This document shows, piece after piece, positions 34,061 through 43,193 of a stretch of 64,000 nucleotides of DNA. The stretch is from Bombyx mori (lineage: Eukaryota > Arthropoda > Insecta > Lepidoptera > Bombycidae). Positions within the stretch are counted from its first letter, which is position 1. Every line of letters begins with the position of its first letter. The notes under the pieces were generated by a model. It made no database searches and had not been told where the DNA came from. It was given only the letters and a program-made list of their open reading frames with translations. Position numbers and translations under genes: made by a program. The DNA is taken from NCBI RefSeq assembly GCF_030269925.1, contig NC_085107.1, positions 744,001 to 808,000 on the forward strand. The letters run 5' to 3'.

Positions 34061-34172
34061 GTAAATATTGTTATTTAATTTTCTAAGAAAGCATGAAAAT
34101 TTGTATTGTACACTGGTAAATATTGTTATTTAATTTTCTAAGAAAGCATGAAAATTTGTATTGTACACTGGT
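34061..34172. repeat. Perfect 55-bp tandem duplication
   Basis: The unit taaatattgttatttaattt.. to ..ttgtattgtacactgg occupies 34062-34116 and again 34117-34171 with no mismatch, which points to a recent event or an assembly duplicate. Confidence 0.92.
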
Positions 34173-34478
34173 CATAGCCAGGTTATTAAATAGCTTTATC
34201 TAGAGTAATTGATAAGAAAAAATGCTCAAAATACACACATGTGCTAATTAAATAGACAGTCCTTATTATGGTGCAGTATTACATAAAACCAAATAATAGT
34301 ATTTTTAGTTCCAATATATATGTGAGTAATATGTAATAGTAATGTTCAATATAAAGCATGTCAATAAGAAGTCTGTATTCCAAACTACACTATACTAGGT
34401 TCGTTTCCATGAGTATCTTTGAATATAATGGATATTCTGTTAGTTTATGGTAGGACATATTGTGGATGCTCATATCTA
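34173..34478. other. Unique spacer
   Basis: Nothing recognised. Confidence 0.35.
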
Positions 34479-34745
34479 TCTACATATTAATACGCGAAGC
34501 AAAAACTTTGTACCCCTTTTTTTATGAAAATTGCTTAGATGAACAAGTATGAAATTGCCCACACTTATAGAGAAGGAGTGCAGAATGCTAAAAATTTTTA
34601 AAAGCTATGCATTAATAATACATTAAATCAATTAAAAAAAGAACATTACACACTTTACCATGTATTTGACACATATACGCATGCATACTATTTGTTTATT
34701 TTCAAACTTTTCTTAGTGCTTATAGTCTGTGGTCAAATTGAGAAT

Positions 34746-34757
34746 AGGTTAATATTG
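34746..34757. repeat. Target site copy 1 (aggttaatattg)
   Basis: First of three copies of aggttaatattg; the others are at 35175-35186 and 35592-35603, bounding the two half-LINEs. Confidence 0.85.
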
Positions 34758-35174
34758 GACTTTTTGGCGGGAACGCGAGGAGTGAAGTTGTGTGATTTGT
34801 TTTATTTTGTCTATTTAGTGTTTCTTCAGGTTTAAATGTGTAATAACGGTGGTTTATTAACTGTTTAATATCTGTGAAAGTGCACAAATGTGGGAAAATG
34901 AAACAAAGCTGCTGGACGTAACTTCTCGGGTTCCTCCAAAAAGTCCACTGAAAAAATCTCAGTAAATGACCACCATTTTACTGCGATTATATTTCATCCC
35001 ATATCATCTCATTTCATTAAATTTCATCCCAGTTGATTAATGTTTCAAATTAATCATCTTCATTTCATTTCACTCCATATTATCATTTTTCATAAAATTA
35101 AGAATATAAAGTAAAATAAGACATGACTTAAAGGTCTTAGTTACCAGGTCATAAAATCTCTTAAAAAAAAAAAA
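34758..35174 (+). mobile_element. Half-LINE (internally deleted LINE), copy 1
   Basis: Begins gactttttggcgggaacgcg aggagtgaagttg, has an ATG-started frame MWENETKLLDVTSRVPPKSP LKKSQ then stop, then a pyrimidine-rich tail (tcatctcatttcattaaatt), and ends gtcataaaatctctt and 13 A residues. A GC-rich 5' leader plus a short gag-like start joined to a 3' UTR suggests a LINE that lost its centre but is still mobilised. Confidence 0.6.
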
Positions 35175-35187
35175 AGGTTAATATTGT

Positions 35188-35591
35188 GACTTTTTGGCGG
35201 GAACGCGAGGAGTGAAGTTGTGTGATTTGTTTTATTTTGTCTATTTAGTGTTTCTTCGGGTTTAAATGTGTAATAATGGTGGTTTATTAACCGTTTAATA
35301 TCTGTGAAAGTGCACAAATGTGGGAAAATGAAACAAAGCCGCTGGACGTAACTTCTCGGGATCCTCCAAAAAGTCCACTGAAAAATCTTAGTAAATGACC
35401 ACCATTTTACTGAGATTAGATTTCATCTCATATCATCTCATTTAATTTCATCCTAGTTGATTAATGTCTCAAATTAATCATTTTCATTTCATTTCACTCC
35501 ATAATATCATTTTTCATAAAATTAAGAATATAGATTAAAATAAGACATGACTTAAAGGTCTCAGTTACCAGGTCATAAAATCTCTTAAAAA
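35188..35591 (+). mobile_element. Half-LINE, copy 2
   Basis: Same layout as copy 1, starting gactttttggcgggaacgcg. The small frame reads MWENETKPLDVTSRDPPKSP LKNLSK then stop. The tail has only six or seven A residues. Substitutions throughout show that the two copies are not a fresh duplication. Confidence 0.6.
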
Positions 35592-35717
35592 AGGTTAATA
35601 TTGTTTGTCTTAATTAATAAAGAAGTATAATAGTCTTTGACAATAGAATCTTAATAATGTTCAAACTTAAAATTTTAATTAAGTATAGTCGAATTTGGAC
35701 TACTACATGACCACTAG

Positions 35718-36073
35718 TTTTAGTAAAAACGCGTCGTTTTTGTCACTCCATTGTGTACCTATAGTCCGGTTGCTTGTAGTCAGTGAAGCTCTCGCCGTGC
35801 TTCCGAATTAATAGGTTCCCTTTTAAATATTTTTCTATTCAGCATAATGTTAAGGAGAAAATGCAGACGCACGACTTCATCAATGAACGATTTTAAGTAA
35901 ACATTACGCATACATCGACAAAGTATCCCGCAGTCTAAGTACTGTCGACTGTACATTAACGGATTTACTTCCCTCTTATTTTATCGTACAACACACGCAC
36001 ACTTGTAAATCCATATATAAAATTATCAAGAGAGGTTTGAGTCGTTTTCAAATTTGGGGCCAAAAGTGAGTTA
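35718..36073. other. Unique spacer
   Basis: Nothing recognised. Confidence 0.35.
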
Positions 36074-36509
36074 TCTATATATATATTAATACGTGAAGCA
36101 AAAACTTTGTATCCCTTTTTACGAAAATTGCGCGGACGGAGGAGTATGAAATTTTCCACACTTACAGAGAATATAGAGAAGAAGTGCACAATGCTAATAT
36201 TTTTTTAAGATAATGCATAAAAAAAACATTAAATCAATAAAGAAAACATTACACACACTACTATGTATTTGACGCACACACGCATGCATACTATTTGTTT
36301 ATTGTCAAACTTTTCTTATTGCTTACAGTCTGTGGTCAAACTGAGAATAGATTAAATATTGATTGTCTTTGTTAATATTTTTCTATAGTGTAGTCTTGGC
36401 GAAATTTGTGATTATAGAAGTATAGTCTTTGAGAATAGAATCATAATAGTGTACAAACTTATAATTTCAATTAATTATAGTCGAATTTCGACTACTGCGG
36501 GACAACTAG
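36074..36509 (+). mobile_element. Helitron family A copy 6
   Basis: 5' TCTATATATATATTAATACG after an A; 3' stem AGTCGAATTTCGACT, then actgcgggacaaCTAG before a T. The best-preserved copy, useful as the reference for the family. Confidence 0.87.
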
Positions 36510-37109
36510 TTTGATTTAATTCTCATAACCTTAATGTTAACGTAATTATGAGTACACTAAATTTATTGTCATGACAACAGGCACGTGATCCTATAACTGT
36601 ATATTTGTAAACACTGTTATATTAGGAGTTATACATTAAAAACTACCCCAATCTCATTCGTATCACTGGTTCGAAATTCAAATTCTAACTTGTTTGCTAT
36701 TTTGTCAGTAATGCGTATTGAAATTCGGCAATTTTATTTGATCATTATGTAATACAATAATAAAGGAAAAGTAACGGGATATTAGAAAATTATTAAAAAC
36801 ATAAGAAGTACGATTTCTAAGGTTTTAAAAAAAGTTCCTATTTAAATTGTCATCCGTGTTGGAGTTATCAAATACGTAAAATGAAAAGAAAAATATAAAT
36901 AAATATTATATAATATTATCAAAAAATGAGTGATTGACTTGATTGTGATGAAGCATTTTTTTATTCTGAACATGCCTAAAAACAATAAAATGGACAATTA
37001 GAGAAAGTTTAAGTTCATGAAGTCGTTACTTATTTGGCCGCAACATTGAAAACGGCTCCTTTACGTAAATAGTTTTAATGCTACAAAAACACAATGATAT
37101 TAGGAGGTT
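36510..37109. other. Unique AT-rich spacer
   Basis: Nothing recognised. Confidence 0.4.
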
Positions 37110-37123
37110 ATACTATTAATTTG

Positions 37124-37445
37124 AGGGTCGTGACCACCATCACCCATGAGCTTCAATCTTAGGATCTTTTTCCACTTTCCCCTGTCCACGGCGTCATGCA
37201 GCGCGCTGTACACTGTACTGTCCAAAGCGGTGCGGATCTGATCGGACCAACGAGTATGGCTGCGGCCTCTAGATCTGTTGCCTTCAACTTTCCCTGTGAT
37301 CATAAGTTTTTCCAGGTTATCGCCGTCTTTCCTCGCAATGTGACCAAAATATTCGAGGATCCGCTTCAGACATACAGTAGACAGTCTGATTTTGATGCCC
37401 AGTTGCTTCAATATCAGACATAAGGAACACGACTCGAGGAGGAGG
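37124..37445 (-). pseudogene. LINE endonuclease-RT C-terminal insertion with target duplication
   Basis: The minus-strand frame reads LGIKIRLSTVCLKRILEYFG, HIARKDGDNLEKLMITGKVE, GNRSRGRSHTRWSDQIRTAL, DSTVYSALHDAVDRGKWKKI and ends MGDGGHDPQ near 37130. This is the C-terminal end of an insect endonuclease-reverse transcriptase, probably RTE-like. Both ends carry the 14-bp direct repeat atactattaatttg (37110-37123 and 37446-37459), so this is an intact, severely 5'-truncated insertion of 322 bp without a poly(A) tail. The RT catalytic core is absent. Confidence 0.88.
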
Positions 37446-37459
37446 ATACTATTAATTTG

Positions 37460-38391
37460 TTAGCGACCAAATCAGATTGTATTTCACTCCCATTTCACGA
37501 TCAAATATTTGGTATTTTTCTATATTATGTACTTAATTTTATTGTTAGTTAAATGTGAGTTCAATTAATCTAAAATTAACAAACCATCAAAACATGTTCA
37601 ATATCTTGAATTCTTTATACTGTATCGTTTTTTTTTTCTTTTTTTCTGTAATCTTATAAACGTAGCTTAACTGGAAAACAAGTCTTTTGTGAGGCTATCG
37701 TTTTATTCTTTATTGTATTCCTCTTAATACGTTGTTACTGAAATAACTGAAGGCTTTGGGAGAACCATATAATGTTTATTGTCGGCGCTTTGACGATTCA
37801 ACTCTACAAACTTTAAGCTGGATGTTCAGTTAAATGTTTGCAGAATAAAACTCTGTAACTCAAGGCACGTAAAGTTTATTATCATGTTTCTTTACAGCGC
37901 GTTATGCGACGTTTTGAAATCGTGTAGTCACGTAAGAGGCTTAATGTTATTTTGTAGGGATGATCTTTTTCTAATTCCATTATTTGATTCTTTGTTATAT
38001 CCAGAGATTAACGAAAGTACATTATGGAGAAAATTGTTATTAAGCTGCTTGAAATAGAGCATGGAGCAGTCAGTAATGTTCTATAGTCTACAAATGCTTC
38101 TGGCGTCGGTTTACAAGAATAAAAATTGCAAGGTACGATGAGTTCAATAAAACTGGTAGTCGTCGCTGATACGCTATAGTATGAACTTAACAAAACGTTT
38201 AAGTGCTTATAGTTGGCATGGCAGAGTGCTCACGACCGTCATGCTTAGTTACCATTACGCAGATGTCTTTAGTCATGTGCATTTTTGTGCTTCGAAATTA
38301 TTAACTTCACTGTTACGATCACTTCGTTGGTATATTAATGAATAGCTCTTACACGAATCGATAATGAGTAGATTCAGTCCGCTCAGTATCT
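37460..38391. other. Unique spacer
   Basis: No gene recognised. Confidence 0.4.
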
Positions 38392-38568
38392 CTGTGTGCT
38401 TAGTCCGAGTTTTTTAACGCTCTCGATACCGTAAAAGTTAACACAAATTTGTATGGAGTTGGAACGTTTGGTTACGTTTCCTGCTAGGGGCGCTGTTCCA
38501 ACTGCATACAAATTTGTGTTAACTTTTACGTTATCGAGAACGTTAAACAACTCCCACTAAGTACACTG
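38392..38568. mobile_element. Palindromic mariner-type MITE, copy 2
   Basis: ctgtgtgcttagtccgag, then ttttttaacgctctcgatac cgtaaaagttaacacaaatt; the right arm mirrors this to gtacactg followed by TA (38569-38570). The centre has cctgctaggggcgctgttcc. Confidence 0.8.
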
Positions 38569-38694
38569 TACTACATCCATACATACATCTGATCAGTGTA
38601 AGGTCAAAGCTTGAGAGTGCTTTATCCTTGCCCAGGGTATGTCTGTAACGCGTCAAAAAAAAAACTTTTCGAAGATTTGCATGATTTTATGATA

Positions 38695-39220
38695 CTAGCA
38701 AACCCAGCCACACGTTGCTGTAGCTAAGGTTTTTGTTTCTAAATAACACGCGGCTGGCTATACTAATACTAAAAATTGACAAAGTAAGAACAATTGGATT
38801 TCACTGTATTGCGTTTACTACGAAATAAATTTCACTTATACTTTAGCCTCAGCAACACGTGGTGTTTATGCCATTTGCCATGCCAAATTGTAGCTTATGT
38901 GAAACGTTGGTATTTTTAACACAGCGCCATCTATGAGATATTAATGTCAGACAGCATTACAATTGTCAGTAAAAACTGATTTAAGGAGCCATCTGTTTTA
39001 GATTTATGAAACTTACAATTAATAACAAAAATCAACATAAGAAATCGTTTTATTGTTAATTAATAAATATTGTGACCATTAATCGAAATAAAAACCATCC
39101 TATCTTTCAAGTTGGATCAAACTGCACACGGTGTGCAAATTTAATTTAAAATCGGTTAAGTAGTTAAGGAGTCCATCGCGGACAAACAGCGTGACACGTG
39201 ATTTATATATATTAAGAAGA
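38695..39220 (-). mobile_element. Non-autonomous Helitron, family E
   Basis: On the minus strand it starts TCTTCTTAATATATATAAAT after an A and ends GTGGCTGGGTTTGCTAG before a T. Inner words tagttaaggagtccatcgcg and cacagcgccatctatgagat are typical of a widespread moth Helitron. Non-coding. Confidence 0.75.
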
Positions 39221-39950
39221 TATGAGTCTGTGACCCCCCAAATGTACGAATGTATTAGAAATATATTACAAAGCCGGTCAAACATAAAGAGACACAGTTC
39301 AGGATTGAACGGGAGATAAAATGGCCACGAGCAAATCCCGCAGGAGCTGTGGACATCCGCAGCTTAATAGAAAAACTGATTTGGATTCATTTCGGCAGAA
39401 CGCTGACAGAATGACGTTCACTAATTTAATTGATTCGCGGAAATTTGCTTGGCGCCAATCAAAATTCGTGACATTAATTAACTGTGGTTATTGGCGTTGG
39501 CAATGTCATAGCCACCGGCTCTTTGTAGGTCTGTTGGTCTCTAATTATCATTTCTAGTGAGGCAGCAGGTATTGGTTTATTTGAGCTATTCATTCATAAT
39601 TCAAAGTTGTAAAGACTTTACAATGAAATGTGACAGATCAAGAATTTAGAAAAATAAAATATACTACAAATTAGTTTAAAATCGTAGATGTCCAATGATA
39701 AAGACATTGTGATTACTGGCGCAAATTTAAAAATTATTTTCTATGTACATATTATCATACATTATGTATAGGTACACTTTTCTGTTTGATCTATTAATAC
39801 AATATATACTATTTTTAAGTCACTTTTATTTGTAAATAAAAGTAAGAGAGTCCCTAGAAATGAGACAAAAAAAATATGATATGATAAAAAAAACAATTAT
39901 TTGTAAAATCAAGAATTGTATTGCATTGTTGTAAATATAATACATGCGAA
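39221..39950. other. Unique spacer
   Basis: A 78-codon frame from 39321 has no recognisable motif; nothing else seen. Confidence 0.4.
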
Positions 39951-39952
39951 TT

Positions 39953-40200
39953 TCTTTTATTGCTTAGATAGATGGAGATAACCTAAGCTAATTCCTAACC
40001 TGCTATTAAGTGATTACTGGAGCCTATGGACATCTACAACGTCAATGCGCTACCCACCTTGAGATATAAGTTCTAAGGTCTCAGTATAGTTACAACGGCT
40101 GGACCACCCTTCAAACCGAAACGCATTACTGCTTCACGGCAGAAATAGGCAGGGGAGTGGCACCTACCCGTGCGGACTCACAAGAGGTCCTACCACCAGT
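39953..40200 (-). mobile_element. Bm1 SINE, full length
   Basis: Plus-strand tcttttattgcttagataga through gaggtcctaccaccagt, with a diverged 3' part (gataacctaagctaattcct replaces the usual gacgagctcacagcccacct). Confidence 0.9.
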
Positions 40201-40580
40201 AAAAATATTCAAAGTTTTTCTTAATAGCGTTAATGATTTGCGATAAAACCTTTTCAAATTATCAAAACTATTTCGTTTGACTAACCATCCTTTGAACAGA
40301 AACTTTGTGGTATCAAAGCTAACAAAGAGAGAATATGCCTCTACCTTATAATATTCTCACGATTAATTCGTCTCGAAACAAGAAGTCGTAGTGAGTTATA
40401 AACGTTTCCGTTGCCACAAAGTGAAGTTGACCCTTTGAAAAGGGTCAGACTAAGCCCGAATTTGAATTTATAATCTATAGATTATATTGTAATGTTACAA
40501 GTTAATTTTCTACTACTAAATTATAATTAAATCGGGCGTTGACAACAAGCTTACTGTCGGCAGGTCCTGGTGTGAGCCAG
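40201..40580. other. Unique spacer
   Basis: Nothing recognised apart from a short palindrome gaccctttgaaaagggtc at 40429-40446. Confidence 0.4.
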
Positions 40581-40584
40581 CCTC

Positions 40585-40936
40585 GTTTATCACCTTAATG
40601 TGTACATACGTCTCTGCCACAGACCGACCGAGCAATTAGAGAATACCTATACTTCGTTGCTTAAAGTACAGTGAGTTTAGTGCGAGTTTTTTAACGTTCT
40701 CGATAGCGTAAAAGTTAACTCACGTCTGTATGGATTTGGAACGATTGTCTACGTTTGCCGTTAGGGGCGCTGTTCCAACCACATACCAATTTGAGCTACC
40801 TAACTTTTACGCTATCGAAAACGTTAAAAAACTACAACTACGCACTAAGCACACTATACTTTAAGCAACGAAGTATTCCCTAATTGTTTGGTTGGTCTGT
40901 GGCAGAGATGTCTCGTACGTATTAAGGTGATAAACA
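40585..40936. repeat. Large palindrome hosting a MITE at its centre
   Basis: The left arm 40585-40666 and the right arm 40859-40936 are inverted repeats of each other: gtttatcaccttaatg, tctctgccacagaccgaccg and acttcgttgcttaaag on the left, ctttaagcaacgaagt, ttggtctgtggcagaga and cattaaggtgataaac-type text on the right. A palindromic MITE (40669-40856) occupies the exact centre. Confidence 0.8.
40669..40856. mobile_element. Palindromic mariner-type MITE, copy 3
   Basis: Ends cagtgagtttagtgcgag and cgcactaagcacacta, TA duplicated on each side (40667-40668, 40857-40858). Inner arms ttctcgatagcgtaaaagtt and aacttttacgctatcgaaaa. The centre has gccgttaggggcgctgttcc. Confidence 0.85.
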
Positions 40937-41127
40937 CAGCACAATGAATAGAGTACGAATTCAACAGTTTCAAACGTTTTTTGTTCGATTTCAACTAACA
41001 TGATCGTTAATCTATACTGGAGAGTGAGTGACTGGTTCTTACAACAGAGGCCATATCTATCGAGCAGATGCTAGAGGATAATATTTTCTTAAAAAACGAT
41101 GTACTGCCATGCAGCACGTAATACCGA

Positions 41128-41262
41128 CAGTAATGCGTTTCGGTTTCAAGGGCGGGGCAACCGTTGTACTATAAGCTGAAACTACCCATGCCTCAAAGTG
41201 GGGGGCCACATTTACGTTGTTAGTGTTTATAGAATCCGGTAGTCCTCAACATCAGATGCATA
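41128..41262 (+). mobile_element. Diverged Bm1 SINE fragment
   Basis: cagtaatgcgtttcggtttc, aagggcggggcaaccgttgt, tgcctcaaagtggggggcca, catttacgttgt and aacatcagatgcat follow Bm1 order. Confidence 0.7.
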
Positions 41263-41308
41263 CAGTTGAACAGTAAATACAGTTGCGTCATTTTAGGCTA
41301 ATATTAGA

Positions 41309-41369
41309 GCCTTGAAGGGCACCCGTAGCACCAATGTAATTCATTGGTGCTACGGGTGCCCTTCAAGGC
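41309..41369. repeat. Perfect 28-bp hairpin with 5-base loop
   Basis: gccttgaagggcacccgtag caccaatg (41309-41336), loop taatt, exact reverse complement at 41342-41369. No mismatch. Not part of any repeat recognised here. Confidence 0.95.
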
Positions 41370-41467
41370 GGAAAGCATCGACGGATTCATGATAGAAATA
41401 GATACGATGATAGTCCGTGTTTGTCTGTCCAATACTCTATTACTAGGATTTGCATTTTGATAATTAT

Positions 41468-41971
41468 ATGAAAATAGCTGCTCCCTATTACATTTTCTTA
41501 GCAGTTCATTTCGGTAATTATGGAAATGTTCAAATGTACATAATAAATAATAATAATATCAAGATCGTGTTCTTAAGAAACGCGTGTGAGTTACGGATTT
41601 GGAATGTTTCAAACGATTTAAGTGAAGCAGTTCCATTGTACACGGTGTGCCGCCCACACCAATACAAAGACGTTCTAGCCTCAATCTGCTATTGTCATAC
41701 TACTGAACGAAACATGAACATTGAGAATACCAAAACACGGCACAGTACGCACACATACACAATTCGCGGAAATCAGCTTACTGCACACGCATTTCAAAAC
41801 GTGTCCTTGCACGTATTTAGCATTTCAAATTCAAATAACGTGATTCCAAAATTACTGTCACTCAATATACAAGTGTATTCTGAAAATAGATTTTTAATTG
41901 AATATTGCACAATGGGCTTTGATTTTGTGAATCCGTGCACGACCAATCGAAATGAAGTGGATGTACAATAA
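41468..41971 (+). CDS. Unassigned open reading frame, 167 codons
   Basis: The longest frame in the window without a transposon match. The first ATG in frame is at 41468, giving MKIAAPYYIFLAVHFGNYGN.. to ..VNPCTTNRNEVDVQ. The N-terminal 20 residues are hydrophobic and could pass as a weak signal peptide. The rest is rich in Asn, Ser, Thr and His, with scattered Cys. I recognise no family. No splice sites, promoter or polyadenylation site were established. In AT-rich DNA of this length one such frame may occur by chance, so it is a weak candidate for a small gene or the remnant of an unknown element. Confidence 0.15.
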   Translation: MKIAAPYYIFLAVHFGNYGNVQMYIINNNNIKIVFLRNACELRIWNVSNDLSEAVPLYTVCRPHQYKDVLASICYCHTTERNMNIENTKTRHSTHTYTIRGNQLTAHAFQNVSLHVFSISNSNNVIPKLLSLNIQVYSENRFLIEYCTMGFDFVNPCTTNRNEVDVQ

Positions 41972-42143
41972 ATGTATTTTGAACGAACGCTTCGTTCAGT
42001 TCGTCAAAAGCGCAAATGACAGTTGCCTTTCAAGCGATCGCGTTATCTAACAATACGAATTCCTAGTACCGTACCATCGGTCGCTTCGAGGGAAACTCGA
42101 TTCGGAAAAAAGAAAAACTTTGCATTTTATCTGCAAGACTTTT

Positions 42144-42392
42144 ACTGGTGGTAGGACCTCTTGTGAGTCCGCGTGGGTAGGTATCACCACCCCGCCTATT
42201 TCTGCCGTGAAGCAGTAATTCGTTTCGGTTTGAAGGGTGGGGCAGCCGTTGTAACTATACCTACTTGAGACCTTAGAACTTATATCTCAAGGTGGGTGGA
42301 GCATTTGCGTCGTAGATGTCTATGGGCTCCAGTAACCACTTAACACCAGGTGGGCTGTGAGCTCGTCCACCCACTAATCCATGTCTAAGAAA
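42144..42392 (+). mobile_element. Bm1 SINE, near full length
   Basis: From actggtggtaggacctcttg to gctcgtccacccactaatcc atgtctaagaaataa; the tail has a small insertion before the A-rich end. Confidence 0.92.
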
Positions 42393-42881
42393 TAAGCATG
42401 TCAATTTTTATAAAACCCATTGATATTAGTCTTTAACTTCGTGATAAATGTATGTATTCAACAAACAAAACGGATTATTTAACGACTGTGTCGCTTTTTA
42501 AATCGGTTACTTAGTCATTAACCGACAAATATACAATGTCCGAATCATTATTGTATTTTGAGGCTTTATGAAATAAATAAGCACTAAAATTAAATACATA
42601 GATATGTATTTACATATTAATACATACATATAAACCACTATGAAATAGTTTTATTGTGAATAATCTAACATTAATTAAAGGATGAAAATCAAAAGAAACC
42701 TTAATCAACTCGAAGATTTAAAATTATATGCATATATTATTATATATTACTTGTTCTATTGACAGTTACACAGACAATAGAAAATTAAAATACATTTCAA
42801 AAAAGAGAAACTTTAATTCGTAGCCTTCAATTATGTTTGAAGTAAATAAAACACGTGTGGAACTCGGGAACTGCCGCGGTG
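42393..42881. other. Unique AT-rich spacer
   Basis: Nothing recognised. Confidence 0.35.
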
Positions 42882-43193
42882 AAGCTATTGCATAGCATTT
42901 TTTATCAACTTATGCAATTATAATTAGACAATTATAATTTAATATTAAAATAATAATAAAATAAGACTCGTCGCGACTCGAGCGAGAGAGAGATGGGCAG
43001 ACTTTTCATGATGCGCATGCAGTGCGACGTCACGTGCGCTTATTCACAAACACTACATAAGCGTAACGTGTGAATATGTTGAATGCAAGCTACGTGGTAG
43101 GTGGAGTGGGGGTGTTAGATTTTATTTTCGTTACGGAATTTCTTGATTCAGTCGCCGCGCTCAAAGCCCGCGATAAAAACTATGCAATAGCTT
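42882..43193. mobile_element. 312-bp TIR element with GC-rich interior
   Basis: Left end aagctattgcatagcatttt ttatc; the right end is its near complement, gataaaaactatgcaatagctt. The left half is AT-rich, while the middle carries gactcgtcgcgactcgagcg agagagag and gatgcgcatgcagtgcgacg tcacgtgcgc. No coding capacity; target duplication unclear. Probably a non-autonomous DNA transposon. Confidence 0.6.

Larger units (their letters stand above)
34479..35717 (+). mobile_element. Helitron family A copy 5, split by two half-LINEs
   Basis: 5' TCTACATATTAATACGCGAA after an A; 3' end tagtcgaatttggactac tacatgaccaCTAG before a T. Between 34746 and 35603 it contains two head-to-tail half-LINE copies. 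Without them the Helitron would be about 400 bp, like its sisters. Confidence 0.82.

Noticed and set aside
41450..41971. Start of the 173-codon frame at 41450
   Set aside because: That codon is TTG. In an animal nuclear gene the first usable start is the ATG at 41468.
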